Assembly: GCA_041628815.1 (NCBI GenBank)
Contig: JBFKOL010000012.1
Coordinates: 1-32,809 of the forward strand
Source of the DNA: JBFKOL01 sp041628815
GTDB taxonomy: Bacteria; Bacteroidota; Bacteroidia; Chitinophagales; Saprospiraceae
Direction of reading: 5' to 3'
Length of the DNA stretch: 32,809 nucleotides
Numbering within the stretch: the first letter of the stretch is position 1; the number at the start of each line of letters is the position of its first letter. The notes under the pieces were generated by a model. It made no database searches. It saw only the letters and a list, made by a program, of their open reading frames with translations, and had not been told where the DNA came from. The translations under genes were made by a program, and so were the position numbers. Below, piece after piece: positions 1-8,585 of the stretch.

Positions 1-66
1 AAAAATACCCTGGGCATCAATATTTTCGAGATACCAAATGTTCGAGTCATGCATGTTCCACTTCAT
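1..66 (-). CDS. Possible Crp/Fnr-family transcriptional regulator, N-terminal fragment
   Basis: A 22-codon reading frame starts at the ATG complementary to 64-66 and runs off the left edge of the window, so only the N-terminus is visible. It contains the residues W-Y-L-E-N-I-D, which resemble the start of many Bacteroidota Crp/Fnr-type cAMP-receptor-like regulators (N-terminus to WYLEN-x-D before the cyclic-nucleotide-binding beta roll). It lies on the same strand as dnaX, 47 bases downstream of the dnaX stop. The family call rests on this short stretch only. The plus strand of 1-113 is also partly open, so this is tentative. Confidence 0.35.
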   Translation of the reverse strand, partial: MKWNMHDSNIWYLENIDAQGIF

Positions 67-113
67 CAATTATCTAATAAATGTCTACATGAAGGCTTGC
101 CACTCGTGACCAA

Positions 114-1940
114 TCAGCCGTCCTGGTCAGGTTTGAGTTTTAATTTTTTTACCATGTCCTCAAGCATGGGATTTTGACTGACAAGATGGTCGTACTTCTC
201 TTTTGTCGTGTACAATTTTTTGGGCTTCATCTCTTCGGTATCGGGAAAACGCTCGCGGTTCACCAGTACGTCGATGGCCAGATCTGGTTGATTGAAATGT
301 TCTCGAAGCTGGCCGTACAATTCTGGCTCCTGCAATATTTCTTCTTTAGCGATATTGGTAGGAACCACTATTTGGATCCTATGGTTTACAATTTCTAGGA
401 TTGCCTGGTCAAAAATAACCTGAGTTGTCGGTGAGGCGCTATTTTGGCTATAATGGTTCCAGATCGTTTCGATTTCGTGAAGCACCAATTCTCTCTTGGC
501 CTCATCTTTGGACTCTAACTCTTTATGTACTTCGGACAGCAAATCTTCTATGGATGATAGTGCCGGAGTATCTACCAGCCCCTTCTTTACGGGTGCCGGT
601 ATTTTTTCTTCTATTATGATAGGTACATCTTCATCTAATTGACTTTCCAATGATTCCGGTGAGACCATATCCACAATATTTGGAATTGGTTCCTGCTCAC
701 CCGCTGCAACATCGTGGGACACTTTACTTCCATCACCTCGAAATTTCAAACTTGAGGTCTCCGTATCATCATGTTTTGGAAATTTATCATGATCGACCAC
801 CTTGGTCTCTTCACCGGTTTTTTTTTCAGTGGTATTCACATTTTCGAGGGTCACCGTCCTCTTGTTGGATGCATAACACATTTTAAGCAACGCAATTTCG
901 CAGTGAAGCCGCTTGGCTTTGGCTCTCTGATAGTGGACATCACATTGATTGGCCAAATTGAGGAAGGTCAACAAGTCGCTGAAATGAGTTGCTTGTGATT
1001 GTTGGAGATACTGTTTCTTCTTCTCATTGCTCACCTGAAAAAGAGACTGGGTTTGGTCTTGTTTACAGTAGAGCAGGTTACGCAAATGAGATGCAAGGCC
1101 GTTTATAAAGGTGTCACCTTCAAAACCATTCCTCAATACTTCATCAAAAAGGTTGAGTACTGCGCTATGATCTTGCACCAGTAAGGCTGCTGTCATCCTG
1201 AAATAATAATCCAGATCAAGAAGGTTGAGATTTTGGATGACAGCTTTATACGTGATCTGCTGGTCAGTGGCACTGGCTATGCGATCGAATATAGACAGGG
1301 CATCCCTCATGGCACCATCGGCCCTTTCTGCAATCGTGAAAAGTGCATCTTCTTCGAAACTAATATTTTCCTTATGCGCTATTTTTTTCAACTGTTTCAT
1401 GATTTCCGGGACTTGAATTCTCCTGAAATCATAGAGCTGGCATCTGCTTAAAATGGTGGGTAGTATTTTGTGCTTTTCGGTGGTAGCCAGGATAAAAATC
1501 GCATAGGGTGGAGGCTCTTCGAGGGTCTTTAAAAAAGCATTGAAAGCAGCTTGTGAAAGCATGTGTACCTCGTCGATGATGAATACTTTGTATTTTCCAT
1601 GCTGTGGTTGGAACCTGACCTGGTCGATCAAAGTACGAATGTGTTCCACAGAATTGTTGGAGGCTGCATCCAGTTCAATAATATTCAGTGTGAGATCAAT
1701 ATCTGTATCTGCATAACTGCCATCCTGAGCCGCTTTCTTGGGGTCGGGCATATTAATGAGTTTGGCGAGAAGACGCGCACATGTCGTCTTACCCACCCCG
1801 CGAGGCCCACAAAATAAAAAGGCGTGAGCCAACTTGTCTGTCATCAGTGCGTTTACCAAGGTAGTGGTGACGTGCTCCTGTCCAATTACTTCTTCAAAGG
1901 TGGAAGGACGGTATTTTCTTGCCGAAACGACGTAATTCAT
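114..1940 (-). CDS. dnaX: DNA polymerase III subunit tau/gamma (clamp loader ATPase)
   Basis: This is the motor subunit of the clamp loader, which opens and loads the beta sliding clamp at primer termini and couples polymerases in the replisome. The 608 residues show a Walker A motif (GPRGVGKTT, 45-53), the LDAASNN segment (90-96), Walker B DEVH (123-126) and an SRC sensor (165-167) after LATTEKHK. A helical collar domain follows to about residue 358, then a charged, poorly conserved tail of about 250 residues that is the tau-specific part. The segment between Walker A and LDAASNN, where most bacterial DnaX proteins carry a four-cysteine zinc module, has no cysteine here. An A9 run in codons 372-375 followed by a -1 frame stop could yield a gamma-like product of 376 residues. 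The gene is divergent from the helicase gene at 2094. Confidence 0.96.
   Translation of the reverse strand: MNYVVSARKYRPSTFEEVIGQEHVTTTLVNALMTDKLAHAFLFCGPRGVGKTTCARLLAKLINMPDPKKAAQDGSYADTDIDLTLNIIELDAASNNSVEHIRTLIDQVRFQPQHGKYKVFIIDEVHMLSQAAFNAFLKTLEEPPPYAIFILATTEKHKILPTILSRCQLYDFRRIQVPEIMKQLKKIAHKENISFEEDALFTIAERADGAMRDALSIFDRIASATDQQITYKAVIQNLNLLDLDYYFRMTAALLVQDHSAVLNLFDEVLRNGFEGDTFINGLASHLRNLLYCKQDQTQSLFQVSNEKKKQYLQQSQATHFSDLLTFLNLANQCDVHYQRAKAKRLHCEIALLKMCYASNKRTVTLENVNTTEKKTGEETKVVDHDKFPKHDDTETSSLKFRGDGSKVSHDVAAGEQEPIPNIVDMVSPESLESQLDEDVPIIIEEKIPAPVKKGLVDTPALSSIEDLLSEVHKELESKDEAKRELVLHEIETIWNHYSQNSASPTTQVIFDQAILEIVNHRIQIVVPTNIAKEEILQEPELYGQLREHFNQPDLAIDVLVNRERFPDTEEMKPKKLYTTKEKYDHLVSQNPMLEDMVKKLKLKPDQDG
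811..827 (-). promoter_or_regulatory. Candidate frameshift / transcriptional slippage site inside dnaX
   Basis: The coding (minus) strand has nine consecutive A bases (plus-strand T run 818-826) in the codons for E372-K373-K374. If the polymerase adds one A, or the ribosome slips -1, the next codons become AAC CGG TGA and translation ends after N375-R376 (the TGA is the complement of 811-813). A short GACC-N5-GGTC hairpin could form just downstream. The site lies at the border between the conserved clamp-loader core and the variable tail, the place where E. coli (ribosomal -1 shift) and Thermus thermophilus (A9 transcriptional slippage) make gamma. The layout is seen; use as a recoding site is inferred. 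Confidence 0.5.
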
Positions 1941-1990
1941 TGCACTGCGATACTACAAAATTCTAAGGAATTGAATCAAGTCCAAAAGTC

Positions 1991-2012
1991 GATCTTTACG
2001 GCAAAAAAGATC
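1991..2012. other. Inverted repeat in the dnaX/helicase divergent intergenic region
   Basis: The 153-base region between the divergent dnaX and helicase starts holds GATCTTT (1991-1997) and its exact inverse AAAGATC (2006-2012), separated by 8 bases. GATCTTT recurs directly at 2009-2015. It could be an operator or a small hairpin in one leader. No clear TAnnTTTG promoter was found on either strand here, so its role is unknown. Confidence 0.3.
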
Positions 2013-2093
2013 TTTATCATGTAAGTGTGGTGCACGCAAAGATTTATTTAACACAATATTACCCATTACTGTAAGATTTTAACTGGACTTGTC

Positions 2094-5000
2094 ATGCAAG
2101 GAACACTTTTCGAATCGTCTTCTTTCGAGCAGGCTTTTGTCGAAGCTTACAAGAAATTAAATACGGCTCAAAAAGAGGCCGTTGACCGTATAGAGGGTCC
2201 AGTGATGGTCATTGCAGGTCCCGGAACTGGGAAAACTCAGGTCCTGGCCGTAAGGATAGGTAAGATTTTAAAAGAGTCCCAGGTAGACCCACACAACATC
2301 CTCTGTCTTACCTTCACGGATACGGCCTCTTTGGCAATGAGAAAGAGACTTGTCGAGATCATTGGGCCAGCAGCACATCGCGTCCATATTTTTACCTTTC
2401 ATGCTTTTTGTAACCAGGTGATCCGGGAGCACATGGGCCTCTTTGGCAGGATCCGCGAAATCGACGTGATCAGTGAGTTGGAGAAAGTAGAAGCTCTTAC
2501 CCAGATTCTCAATGAGCTCCCTGAGGATCATACGTTGAAGAAGTTAAAGGGTATTTACTACAACGATATCAATAGACTGGATCGATTGTTTTCATTGATG
2601 AAAAAAGAAAATCTCGATGCAGCAAAAGTAGTTGAGCTAATCGATCAATACCTTGAGCAGCGAAGGGCGGACCTTTCTGACAAGGAATTATATTATCAGG
2701 TAAACTGGAAAGGTCACAAAAAAGGCGAGTTGAAAACTGTTGCTTGGGAACGGCTTGTATCCAGGATGGAACAGACCAAAGCCGGTGCCTTGTTGATGAG
2801 TCGGTATGAAGAGATCTTGCGCATTATGGGGAGGTACGATTACCAGGATATGATACTTTGGGTAGTCCGGGCCTTTGAGAAAGATGATTGGTTGCTCGCA
2901 GGGTACCAGGAGAGGTATCAATACGTACTGGTCGATGAATTCCAGGATACCAATGGGTCACAGAAAAGATTGCTGGATTTGTTGATGGCCTATTGGTCAG
3001 ATAATCCCAACCTGTTCGTTGTCGGAGATGACGACCAGGCGATTTTTAAGTTCCAGGGTGCCAACTTGGCAAACATCACCGAAATCAATGAGAAGTATAA
3101 TCCACAGATTATTGTTCTCGAAGAAAATTACAGATCCACACAAAATATACTTGACGGATCCAAAGCACTGATAGAACAGAATACGGACCGGTTGGTCAAT
3201 CAATCGGATGGTGATCTTTCCAAAAACCTAATAGCGGCCAATCCTTTGCGTCAGCATGTTAAAAGCCGGCCTGTCATATTTGAATACCCTAATCCATTTC
3301 ATGAAAAGGCGGCTATTGTAAAGTGGCTGACAGATATGCACCAACAAGGTGTATCTCTTAAGGATACAGCTATAATATACCGTAATCACAAACAGGTTGA
3401 AGACATAATCCAAGTTCTTGATTTTAGGGAGGTACCCTATTCCGTAAAGAATAGTGTGGATATTCTCTCCCTACCCCTGGTAAGATGCTTGTTGGTGATC
3501 ATGACCTTCTTGCAGCGAGAACGGGAAGTTTTAGGCGATGGAGAGGATCTTTTGTTTAAAATAATGCATTATCATTTTTTTCATTTAAGATCGGAAGATG
3601 TTGGGCGCGTAGCTTTTTCCTGTGGGTTACAAAGCGATGGTTCTTTTGTACGGATAAGATCTGTAATGGGGAATAGGAAGTGGCTTGAAAAACTGGGTGT
3701 TTCAGATCCCAAACCTTTTTTGGCACTGTATGACCTGACCAATAAATGGATTTCGGATATTGAAAATGCAACCATTCAGGTTCTCTTCCAAAGTATCCTG
3801 AATGAAGGAGGAATTCTTGCGCAGATCATGTCAGGCACACAAAAATCATGGCACCTCCAGGTAATCACCACTTTTTTTGACTTCATTAAAGAAGAATCTT
3901 CAAAAAGACCTGACCTAGACCTAAAAAGTCTTTTGAATTTGGTCGAAAGAATGAAGGAAAATCGAATCGGGCTTAATGTTAACAAAGTTGTTCATACCAC
4001 GGATGGTGCCAGTTTGATGACGGCACATTCTGCAAAAGGAATGGAATTTGAAAAAGTTTTATTGATCGGTGCAAATTCAGATATATGGGACAAGTTGTAC
4101 AAGAACAACAGCGGATTTAAACTTCCTGATTCTATTAGCCAGGATACCGAAACGGATATCGAGGATGAGAGAAGACTATTTTTTGTTGCCATGACCAGGG
4201 CAAAGACAGATCTCAGTATTTCTTACAGTGCCACCAATGAACGGGGGAAATCCATTGGCCCATCCCGCTTCATAGATGAACTAAGAATGGATCCTTCATT
4301 CGATTTCGAAGAGGTTAATGTAAGTGAAGAAGTGCTGACCCAATATCAGGCGCATCTGCTTTCACAACCGATAAAAGCTATTAAACTGATAGACGCGGAT
4401 CTTGTGGAGGTTTTTCTAAACGGATTTAAGCTCAGTGTTACCGCACTAAACAAATACCTTCGTTGTCCACTGACTTTTTATTTTGAAACTGTCCTGAGGG
4501 TGCCAACAGCACGTACTAAATACATGGGGTTCGGCAAAGCAATTCACGATGCCTTGCGAGACTACCACGAGATCATTGCAAGGAATATAGAGGCCGGAAA
4601 GGAACAGCTGATGGAGGGGTTTCAAAGGGGGATGAAAGCATACCGTTCCCATTTCACAAAGACGGAGTACGAAGACATGTATGCGTATGGCATCCAGGTC
4701 CTCGAAGGATACTACCATAAATATCTTGAAAGCTTGGAGAAGGATTTACCGCGTTACCTTGAAGTAAGCATGGAACATGCTGAATATGAAGGTGTGCCTC
4801 TTAAAGGTTTTTTAGATAAAGTCGAAGGACACCCCGCCGCAATGAAGGTTACTGATTACAAGACCGGCAACATAAAATCCACGAAGACTATTTCGAAGCT
4901 GCAACCCCCGGGACCCAAAAATGAAAATGGAGGAGATTACTGGCGACAGATTGTTTTTTATAAAATCTTGGCCAATTCAGATCGCAAGCAAAAATGGAAT

Positions 5001-5249
5001 ATTACCGAGGGTTGTGTTGATTTTATTGAACCCGATTCGAACACTGGTCAATTCAAAAGAGTATCCTACATCATAAGGAAAGAAGATGAAATGAAAGTGG
5101 GAGAACAAATCAAACAGGCATGGCGCGGCATTTCCAATCATGAATTTGACCGCGGATGTGACGATGATGACTGTCGGTGGTGTAACTTCGCCAAGAACGA
5201 CTTCGTTTACCTCGATGTCGAACAAGAGCACGAGATAGAAGAGGTCTGA
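2094..5249 (+). CDS. UvrD/PcrA-like superfamily 1 helicase fused to a PD-(D/E)XK, Fe-S cluster nuclease domain
   Basis: This is a predicted DNA helicase-nuclease for recombination or repair. Helicase motifs are all present: Walker A GPGTGKT (42-48), Walker B VDEFQDT (280-286), GDDDQAIFKFQG, LEENYRST, TAHSAKGMEFE and RRLFFVAMTRAK (about 693-704). The last 280 residues form an AddB/RecB-like nuclease: SVTALNKYLRC with Cys791, Asp908, and D921-Y-K923 in VTDYKTG as catalytic residues. Cys1022, Cys1027 and Cys1030 close the chain. Cys791 plus these three match the four-cysteine Fe-S staple of AddB-type nucleases. The N-terminus (M-QGTLF) resembles a beta-clamp-binding pentapeptide. Start: ATG, 153 bases from the divergent dnaX. 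The next gene is 14 bases downstream. A one-chain AddAB substitute or a separate UvrD paralogue are both possible. Confidence 0.9.
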   Translation: MQGTLFESSSFEQAFVEAYKKLNTAQKEAVDRIEGPVMVIAGPGTGKTQVLAVRIGKILKESQVDPHNILCLTFTDTASLAMRKRLVEIIGPAAHRVHIFTFHAFCNQVIREHMGLFGRIREIDVISELEKVEALTQILNELPEDHTLKKLKGIYYNDINRLDRLFSLMKKENLDAAKVVELIDQYLEQRRADLSDKELYYQVNWKGHKKGELKTVAWERLVSRMEQTKAGALLMSRYEEILRIMGRYDYQDMILWVVRAFEKDDWLLAGYQERYQYVLVDEFQDTNGSQKRLLDLLMAYWSDNPNLFVVGDDDQAIFKFQGANLANITEINEKYNPQIIVLEENYRSTQNILDGSKALIEQNTDRLVNQSDGDLSKNLIAANPLRQHVKSRPVIFEYPNPFHEKAAIVKWLTDMHQQGVSLKDTAIIYRNHKQVEDIIQVLDFREVPYSVKNSVDILSLPLVRCLLVIMTFLQREREVLGDGEDLLFKIMHYHFFHLRSEDVGRVAFSCGLQSDGSFVRIRSVMGNRKWLEKLGVSDPKPFLALYDLTNKWISDIENATIQVLFQSILNEGGILAQIMSGTQKSWHLQVITTFFDFIKEESSKRPDLDLKSLLNLVERMKENRIGLNVNKVVHTTDGASLMTAHSAKGMEFEKVLLIGANSDIWDKLYKNNSGFKLPDSISQDTETDIEDERRLFFVAMTRAKTDLSISYSATNERGKSIGPSRFIDELRMDPSFDFEEVNVSEEVLTQYQAHLLSQPIKAIKLIDADLVEVFLNGFKLSVTALNKYLRCPLTFYFETVLRVPTARTKYMGFGKAIHDALRDYHEIIARNIEAGKEQLMEGFQRGMKAYRSHFTKTEYEDMYAYGIQVLEGYYHKYLESLEKDLPRYLEVSMEHAEYEGVPLKGFLDKVEGHPAAMKVTDYKTGNIKSTKTISKLQPPGPKNENGGDYWRQIVFYKILANSDRKQKWNITEGCVDFIEPDSNTGQFKRVSYIIRKEDEMKVGEQIKQAWRGISNHEFDRGCDDDDCRWCNFAKNDFVYLDVEQEHEIEEV

Positions 5250-5263
5250 AAATTTTAAATCCT

Positions 5264-5623
5264 ATGAAACACTTGATCATCGCATTTCTCTTCTTGTTAT
5301 TCGCCGCTGTACAGTGGAATGACTCGGACTCCTATGTTTGGATATCTGTTTATTTGGCACCTGCAGTAACCGCACTGCTGGCGTTCAAGGGCCGGTACTA
5401 CAGATACCCCACATTCATTCTTCTAATCGTTCTTATTCTCTGGATGGCGAGTTATGTCCCGCATATAACACAGTGGATCGAAGATGGTATGCCCAATATC
5501 GCTGGTAGTATGAAAGCCGAATCGCCATACATTGAACTGACAAGAGAGTTCTTCGGATTGTTCATTTGCTTGGTGGCAATTTGGTATTATTACATTTTGG
5601 CTAAAAAGAATACCCAACCATGA
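5264..5623 (+). CDS. TMEM220-like small integral membrane protein
   Basis: 119 residues, mostly hydrophobic, with about four predicted membrane segments (roughly 2-17, 24-42, 48-65 and 91-112). The N-terminal segment with AAVQWNDSDS and the W-x-x-V-Y that follows are characteristic of the transmembrane 220 family, whose function is not known. It sits 14 bases after the helicase gene and overlaps the start of the metalloprotease gene by 4 bases (ATGA), so it is probably cotranscribed and translationally coupled with it. The family call is from the N-terminal motif; no enzymatic residues are evident. Confidence 0.75.
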   Translation: MKHLIIAFLFLLFAAVQWNDSDSYVWISVYLAPAVTALLAFKGRYYRYPTFILLIVLILWMASYVPHITQWIEDGMPNIAGSMKAESPYIELTREFFGLFICLVAIWYYYILAKKNTQP

Positions 5624-8040
5624 AAGACACTCTTTTCACTTGCTTGATTTTTGTCATGGCATTTTGCTGCCCTATGATGGGACAACCTTTTGAAGGCTTC
5701 TTTAACTACAGCTACAATGAAGCCAAAGGTACCATAACCCTCCAAGTACCTATAGATCGGTTGAACCAGGAATTTTTGTATGTGAGTTCTCTTTCTGCCG
5801 GAATAGGCTCTAATGATATTGGCTTGGACAGGGGGCAGCTTGGTGATGACAGGGTGGTAAAATGGATAAAGAGAGGCAATAAGCTATTGCTTTTACAACC
5901 CAATTTACAATTCCGCGCCATCAGCGATAATAAGATGGAACGAGGGGCCGTAGAAGAAGCATTTGCTCAATCGGTGCTCTGGGGATTCGATGCATCCAAT
6001 ATTTCCGGCGACACCATATATGTCGATCTAACAGAATTTCTGTTAAGAGACGCACATGGTGTGACCAATAGGTTACAAAGGGCTAATCAAGGAAACTATA
6101 AGATAGACAAGTCGCGATCTGCTATATGGATGGATCGAACAAAGGCTTTTCCGAAGAATGTTGAATTCGATGCATTGCTCACATTTACGGGTGAGCCCAA
6201 AGGTGGTTTTATTAGAAGTGTAACACCAAGCCCTGATGCTATTACGGTAAGGCTGCATCACAGTTTTATCGAATTACCCGATGAAATGTACGTTCCGCGT
6301 GAGTATCATCCTTATTCAGGTTTTAACCAACTGTCCTATATGGACTATGCCACACCAATTGAACAGCCCATTTATAAGCGATACATCTTTCGACACAGAT
6401 TAAAGAAAAAAAATCCTGCAGCAAAAATTTCAGAAGCAGTTGAGCCTATCATCTATTATATGGATCCGGGATGCCCCGAGCCCGTCAAGTCGGCACTAAT
6501 GGAAGGTGCCTCTTGGTGGGATCAGGCATTTCAGGCTGCCGGATATGCACCTGGAACCTTTCAGGTCAAGGAGCTTCCACCAGGAGCAGATATGTTGGAT
6601 GTCAGGTATAATGTGATCCAATGGGTTCATCGATCCACGCGAGGATGGTCCTATGGAGCTTCAGTGGCAGATCCAAGAACAGGAGAAATTCTGAAAGGAC
6701 ACGTATCACTGGGATCATTAAGGGTGAGACAGGACTTCATGATTGCCCAGGGACTCCTATCGCCTTATGGCACATCGGATCAAAACCACCGACAAATGTC
6801 AGAAATGGCTCTGGCCCGGTTGAGGCAACTTGCTGCTCATGAAGTGGGACATACCATCGGCCTCTCTCATAACTTTGCTTCGAGTGTGAACAACAGGGCT
6901 TCTGTCATGGATTATCCACACCCATTGGTAGATCTTGGCGACGATGGAACCATAAGTTTTGACCGCGCATATGGTACCGGCATTGGAGAATGGGACAAGC
7001 GGGCCGTGCTATATGGTTACCAGGATTTTGGGACCGGAACGAACGAAGGACAGGCATTGTCTACTATCATACAAGAAACACAGAAGAAGGGGCTTCTTTT
7101 CATTTCAGATTCGGATTCCCGCCCTGCAGGGGGAGCTCATCCTCATGGGCATCTGTGGGACAATGGGGAAAACGCAGTGGATGAGTTTAGCAAATTGCTT
7201 GACGTAAGAAAATTGGCCCTGTCCCAATTTGGAGAAAATACGATCACCAGCGGAACACCGCTTTCTGAACTGGAGAAAATACTCGTACCCGTTTACCTTC
7301 TACATCGATATCAGATGGAGGCAGTGGCAAAATTGATTGGGGGACTCGAGTATGGGTATTATGTCAAGGGTGATGCTCTTGAAAGAAAAGTAAAGCCCGT
7401 CGGTGCGGAATTACAAAAAATGGCTATCGAAGCATTGTTGTCAAGCTTAAAACCTTCTCAACTCGTTTTACCGGATCAGCTTATCCAGGTTATTCCACCT
7501 CCGGCTCAAGGATATAGGAGAGATAGAGAAACTTTCAGCGGAAACACAGGATTGGTGTTCGATGTCCTTTCTCCGGCTGAAAGTTATGTGAAAACTGTTA
7601 TGGATTTTATGTTGCACGAAGAAAGACTCGCCAGAATTTATCGGCAAGGCTTGCAGCCTGGTTCTACATACACCATTGCTGATTATCTGACTCATCTATC
7701 ATCAAGGATCTTTTCGTTCTCTTCTACCAATGCCTATGAAGAAGGCTTGTCAGAACTGGTACAAAAAATCTATTTTCAGCATCTTCTACGCGTTGCGTCT
7801 AAAGATGATACCGATATTCAATCGGCCGCAAGCATTCGGTCGCAGGTAGAAGAAATCAACGCGAAATATCTCTTGGAGCAAGGGCGACTGGAAGCTTCAC
7901 AGGCTATTTATTTAAAGTCTCTTTACGAAGTTTTTAAGACCAATCCGGCACAATTGAAACTGCCTAAGTCAGTCGATATGCCTCCAGGGTCACCCATTGG
8001 GTGTGGAGGTGAATTTATTTTCAGCGACTTCGAGCGATGA
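5620..8040 (+). CDS. Secreted zinc-dependent metalloprotease (DUF4953/DUF5117-like)
   Basis: 806 residues with a cleavable signal peptide at the N-terminus (about 1-21, ending near MMGQ), so the protein is exported. The zinc site is HEVGHTIGLSH: His407, Glu408, His411 and His417 form the metzincin pattern HExxHxxGxxH. SVMDYPHP about 20 residues later fits a Met-turn. The N-terminal part (VPIDRLNQEFLYVSSLSAGIGSNDIGLDRGQ) and the overall length fit the Bacteroidota family annotated as zinc-dependent metalloprotease with DUF5117 and DUF4953 domains. Substrates are not known. The start overlaps the preceding stop by 4 bases, and the stop overlaps the kinase-like gene by 4 bases. Confidence 0.92.
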   Translation: MKDTLFTCLIFVMAFCCPMMGQPFEGFFNYSYNEAKGTITLQVPIDRLNQEFLYVSSLSAGIGSNDIGLDRGQLGDDRVVKWIKRGNKLLLLQPNLQFRAISDNKMERGAVEEAFAQSVLWGFDASNISGDTIYVDLTEFLLRDAHGVTNRLQRANQGNYKIDKSRSAIWMDRTKAFPKNVEFDALLTFTGEPKGGFIRSVTPSPDAITVRLHHSFIELPDEMYVPREYHPYSGFNQLSYMDYATPIEQPIYKRYIFRHRLKKKNPAAKISEAVEPIIYYMDPGCPEPVKSALMEGASWWDQAFQAAGYAPGTFQVKELPPGADMLDVRYNVIQWVHRSTRGWSYGASVADPRTGEILKGHVSLGSLRVRQDFMIAQGLLSPYGTSDQNHRQMSEMALARLRQLAAHEVGHTIGLSHNFASSVNNRASVMDYPHPLVDLGDDGTISFDRAYGTGIGEWDKRAVLYGYQDFGTGTNEGQALSTIIQETQKKGLLFISDSDSRPAGGAHPHGHLWDNGENAVDEFSKLLDVRKLALSQFGENTITSGTPLSELEKILVPVYLLHRYQMEAVAKLIGGLEYGYYVKGDALERKVKPVGAELQKMAIEALLSSLKPSQLVLPDQLIQVIPPPAQGYRRDRETFSGNTGLVFDVLSPAESYVKTVMDFMLHEERLARIYRQGLQPGSTYTIADYLTHLSSRIFSFSSTNAYEEGLSELVQKIYFQHLLRVASKDDTDIQSAASIRSQVEEINAKYLLEQGRLEASQAIYLKSLYEVFKTNPAQLKLPKSVDMPPGSPIGCGGEFIFSDFER

Positions 8041-8585
8041 TCGTAACCATATCAGGAGATATTGGCAGCGGGAAGAGTACATGCGGCAAAATACTGGCGA
8101 GTAGAATTGGCGCCAAGTATTTGTCAACGGGTGCTATTCAAAGACAGATAGCTGAGGAGAGAGGAATGACAACACTGGAATTGAACCTGCAAGCTGAAAC
8201 AGAGACTTCAATCGATGACCTTATCGATGGATATACCAAGGCCTTAAATCATTCTAAGGATTCCTTCGTAGTAGATTCGCGATTAGCATGGCATTTTATC
8301 CCAAGCTCTTATAAAGTATATCTTTTGTGCAGTGAAGAGGTGGCTGCCGACAGGATATTTCATGATGACAGCAGAAAAAGTGATGAACAGCTCTCAGATA
8401 TAAATGGACTTCTCGCAAAGATATTGGATCGAAGAAAGAGTGAAAAAAGGCGATTCAGGGAAAAATACGGCATAGATTTTTCGGATCTCAACAACTATGA
8501 CCAAATCATAGATACATCGTGCTTTACGCCAAAATTTGTAGCGGACCTCATACTCGATGGCATGAGATTCTATTATCATTCATAA
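8037..8585 (+). CDS. Cytidylate-kinase-like P-loop nucleotide kinase
   Basis: 182 residues. The P-loop GDIGSGKST (7-15) is followed by GAKYLSTGAIQRQIAEERGM, which resembles the short (archaeal-type) CMP kinases. VVDSRLAWHF and a C-terminal lid region rich in Arg/Lys also fit the cytidylate kinase-like family. The family phosphorylates CMP/dCMP or related small substrates; the real substrate here is not shown. The start codon overlaps the metalloprotease stop (ATGA), implying coupled translation, and the stop overlaps the convergent DCC-family gene by 6 bases. A canonical, longer cmk would be expected elsewhere in the genome, so this may have a specialised role. Confidence 0.8.
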   Translation: MIVTISGDIGSGKSTCGKILASRIGAKYLSTGAIQRQIAEERGMTTLELNLQAETETSIDDLIDGYTKALNHSKDSFVVDSRLAWHFIPSSYKVYLLCSEEVAADRIFHDDSRKSDEQLSDINGLLAKILDRRKSEKRRFREKYGIDFSDLNNYDQIIDTSCFTPKFVADLILDGMRFYYHS

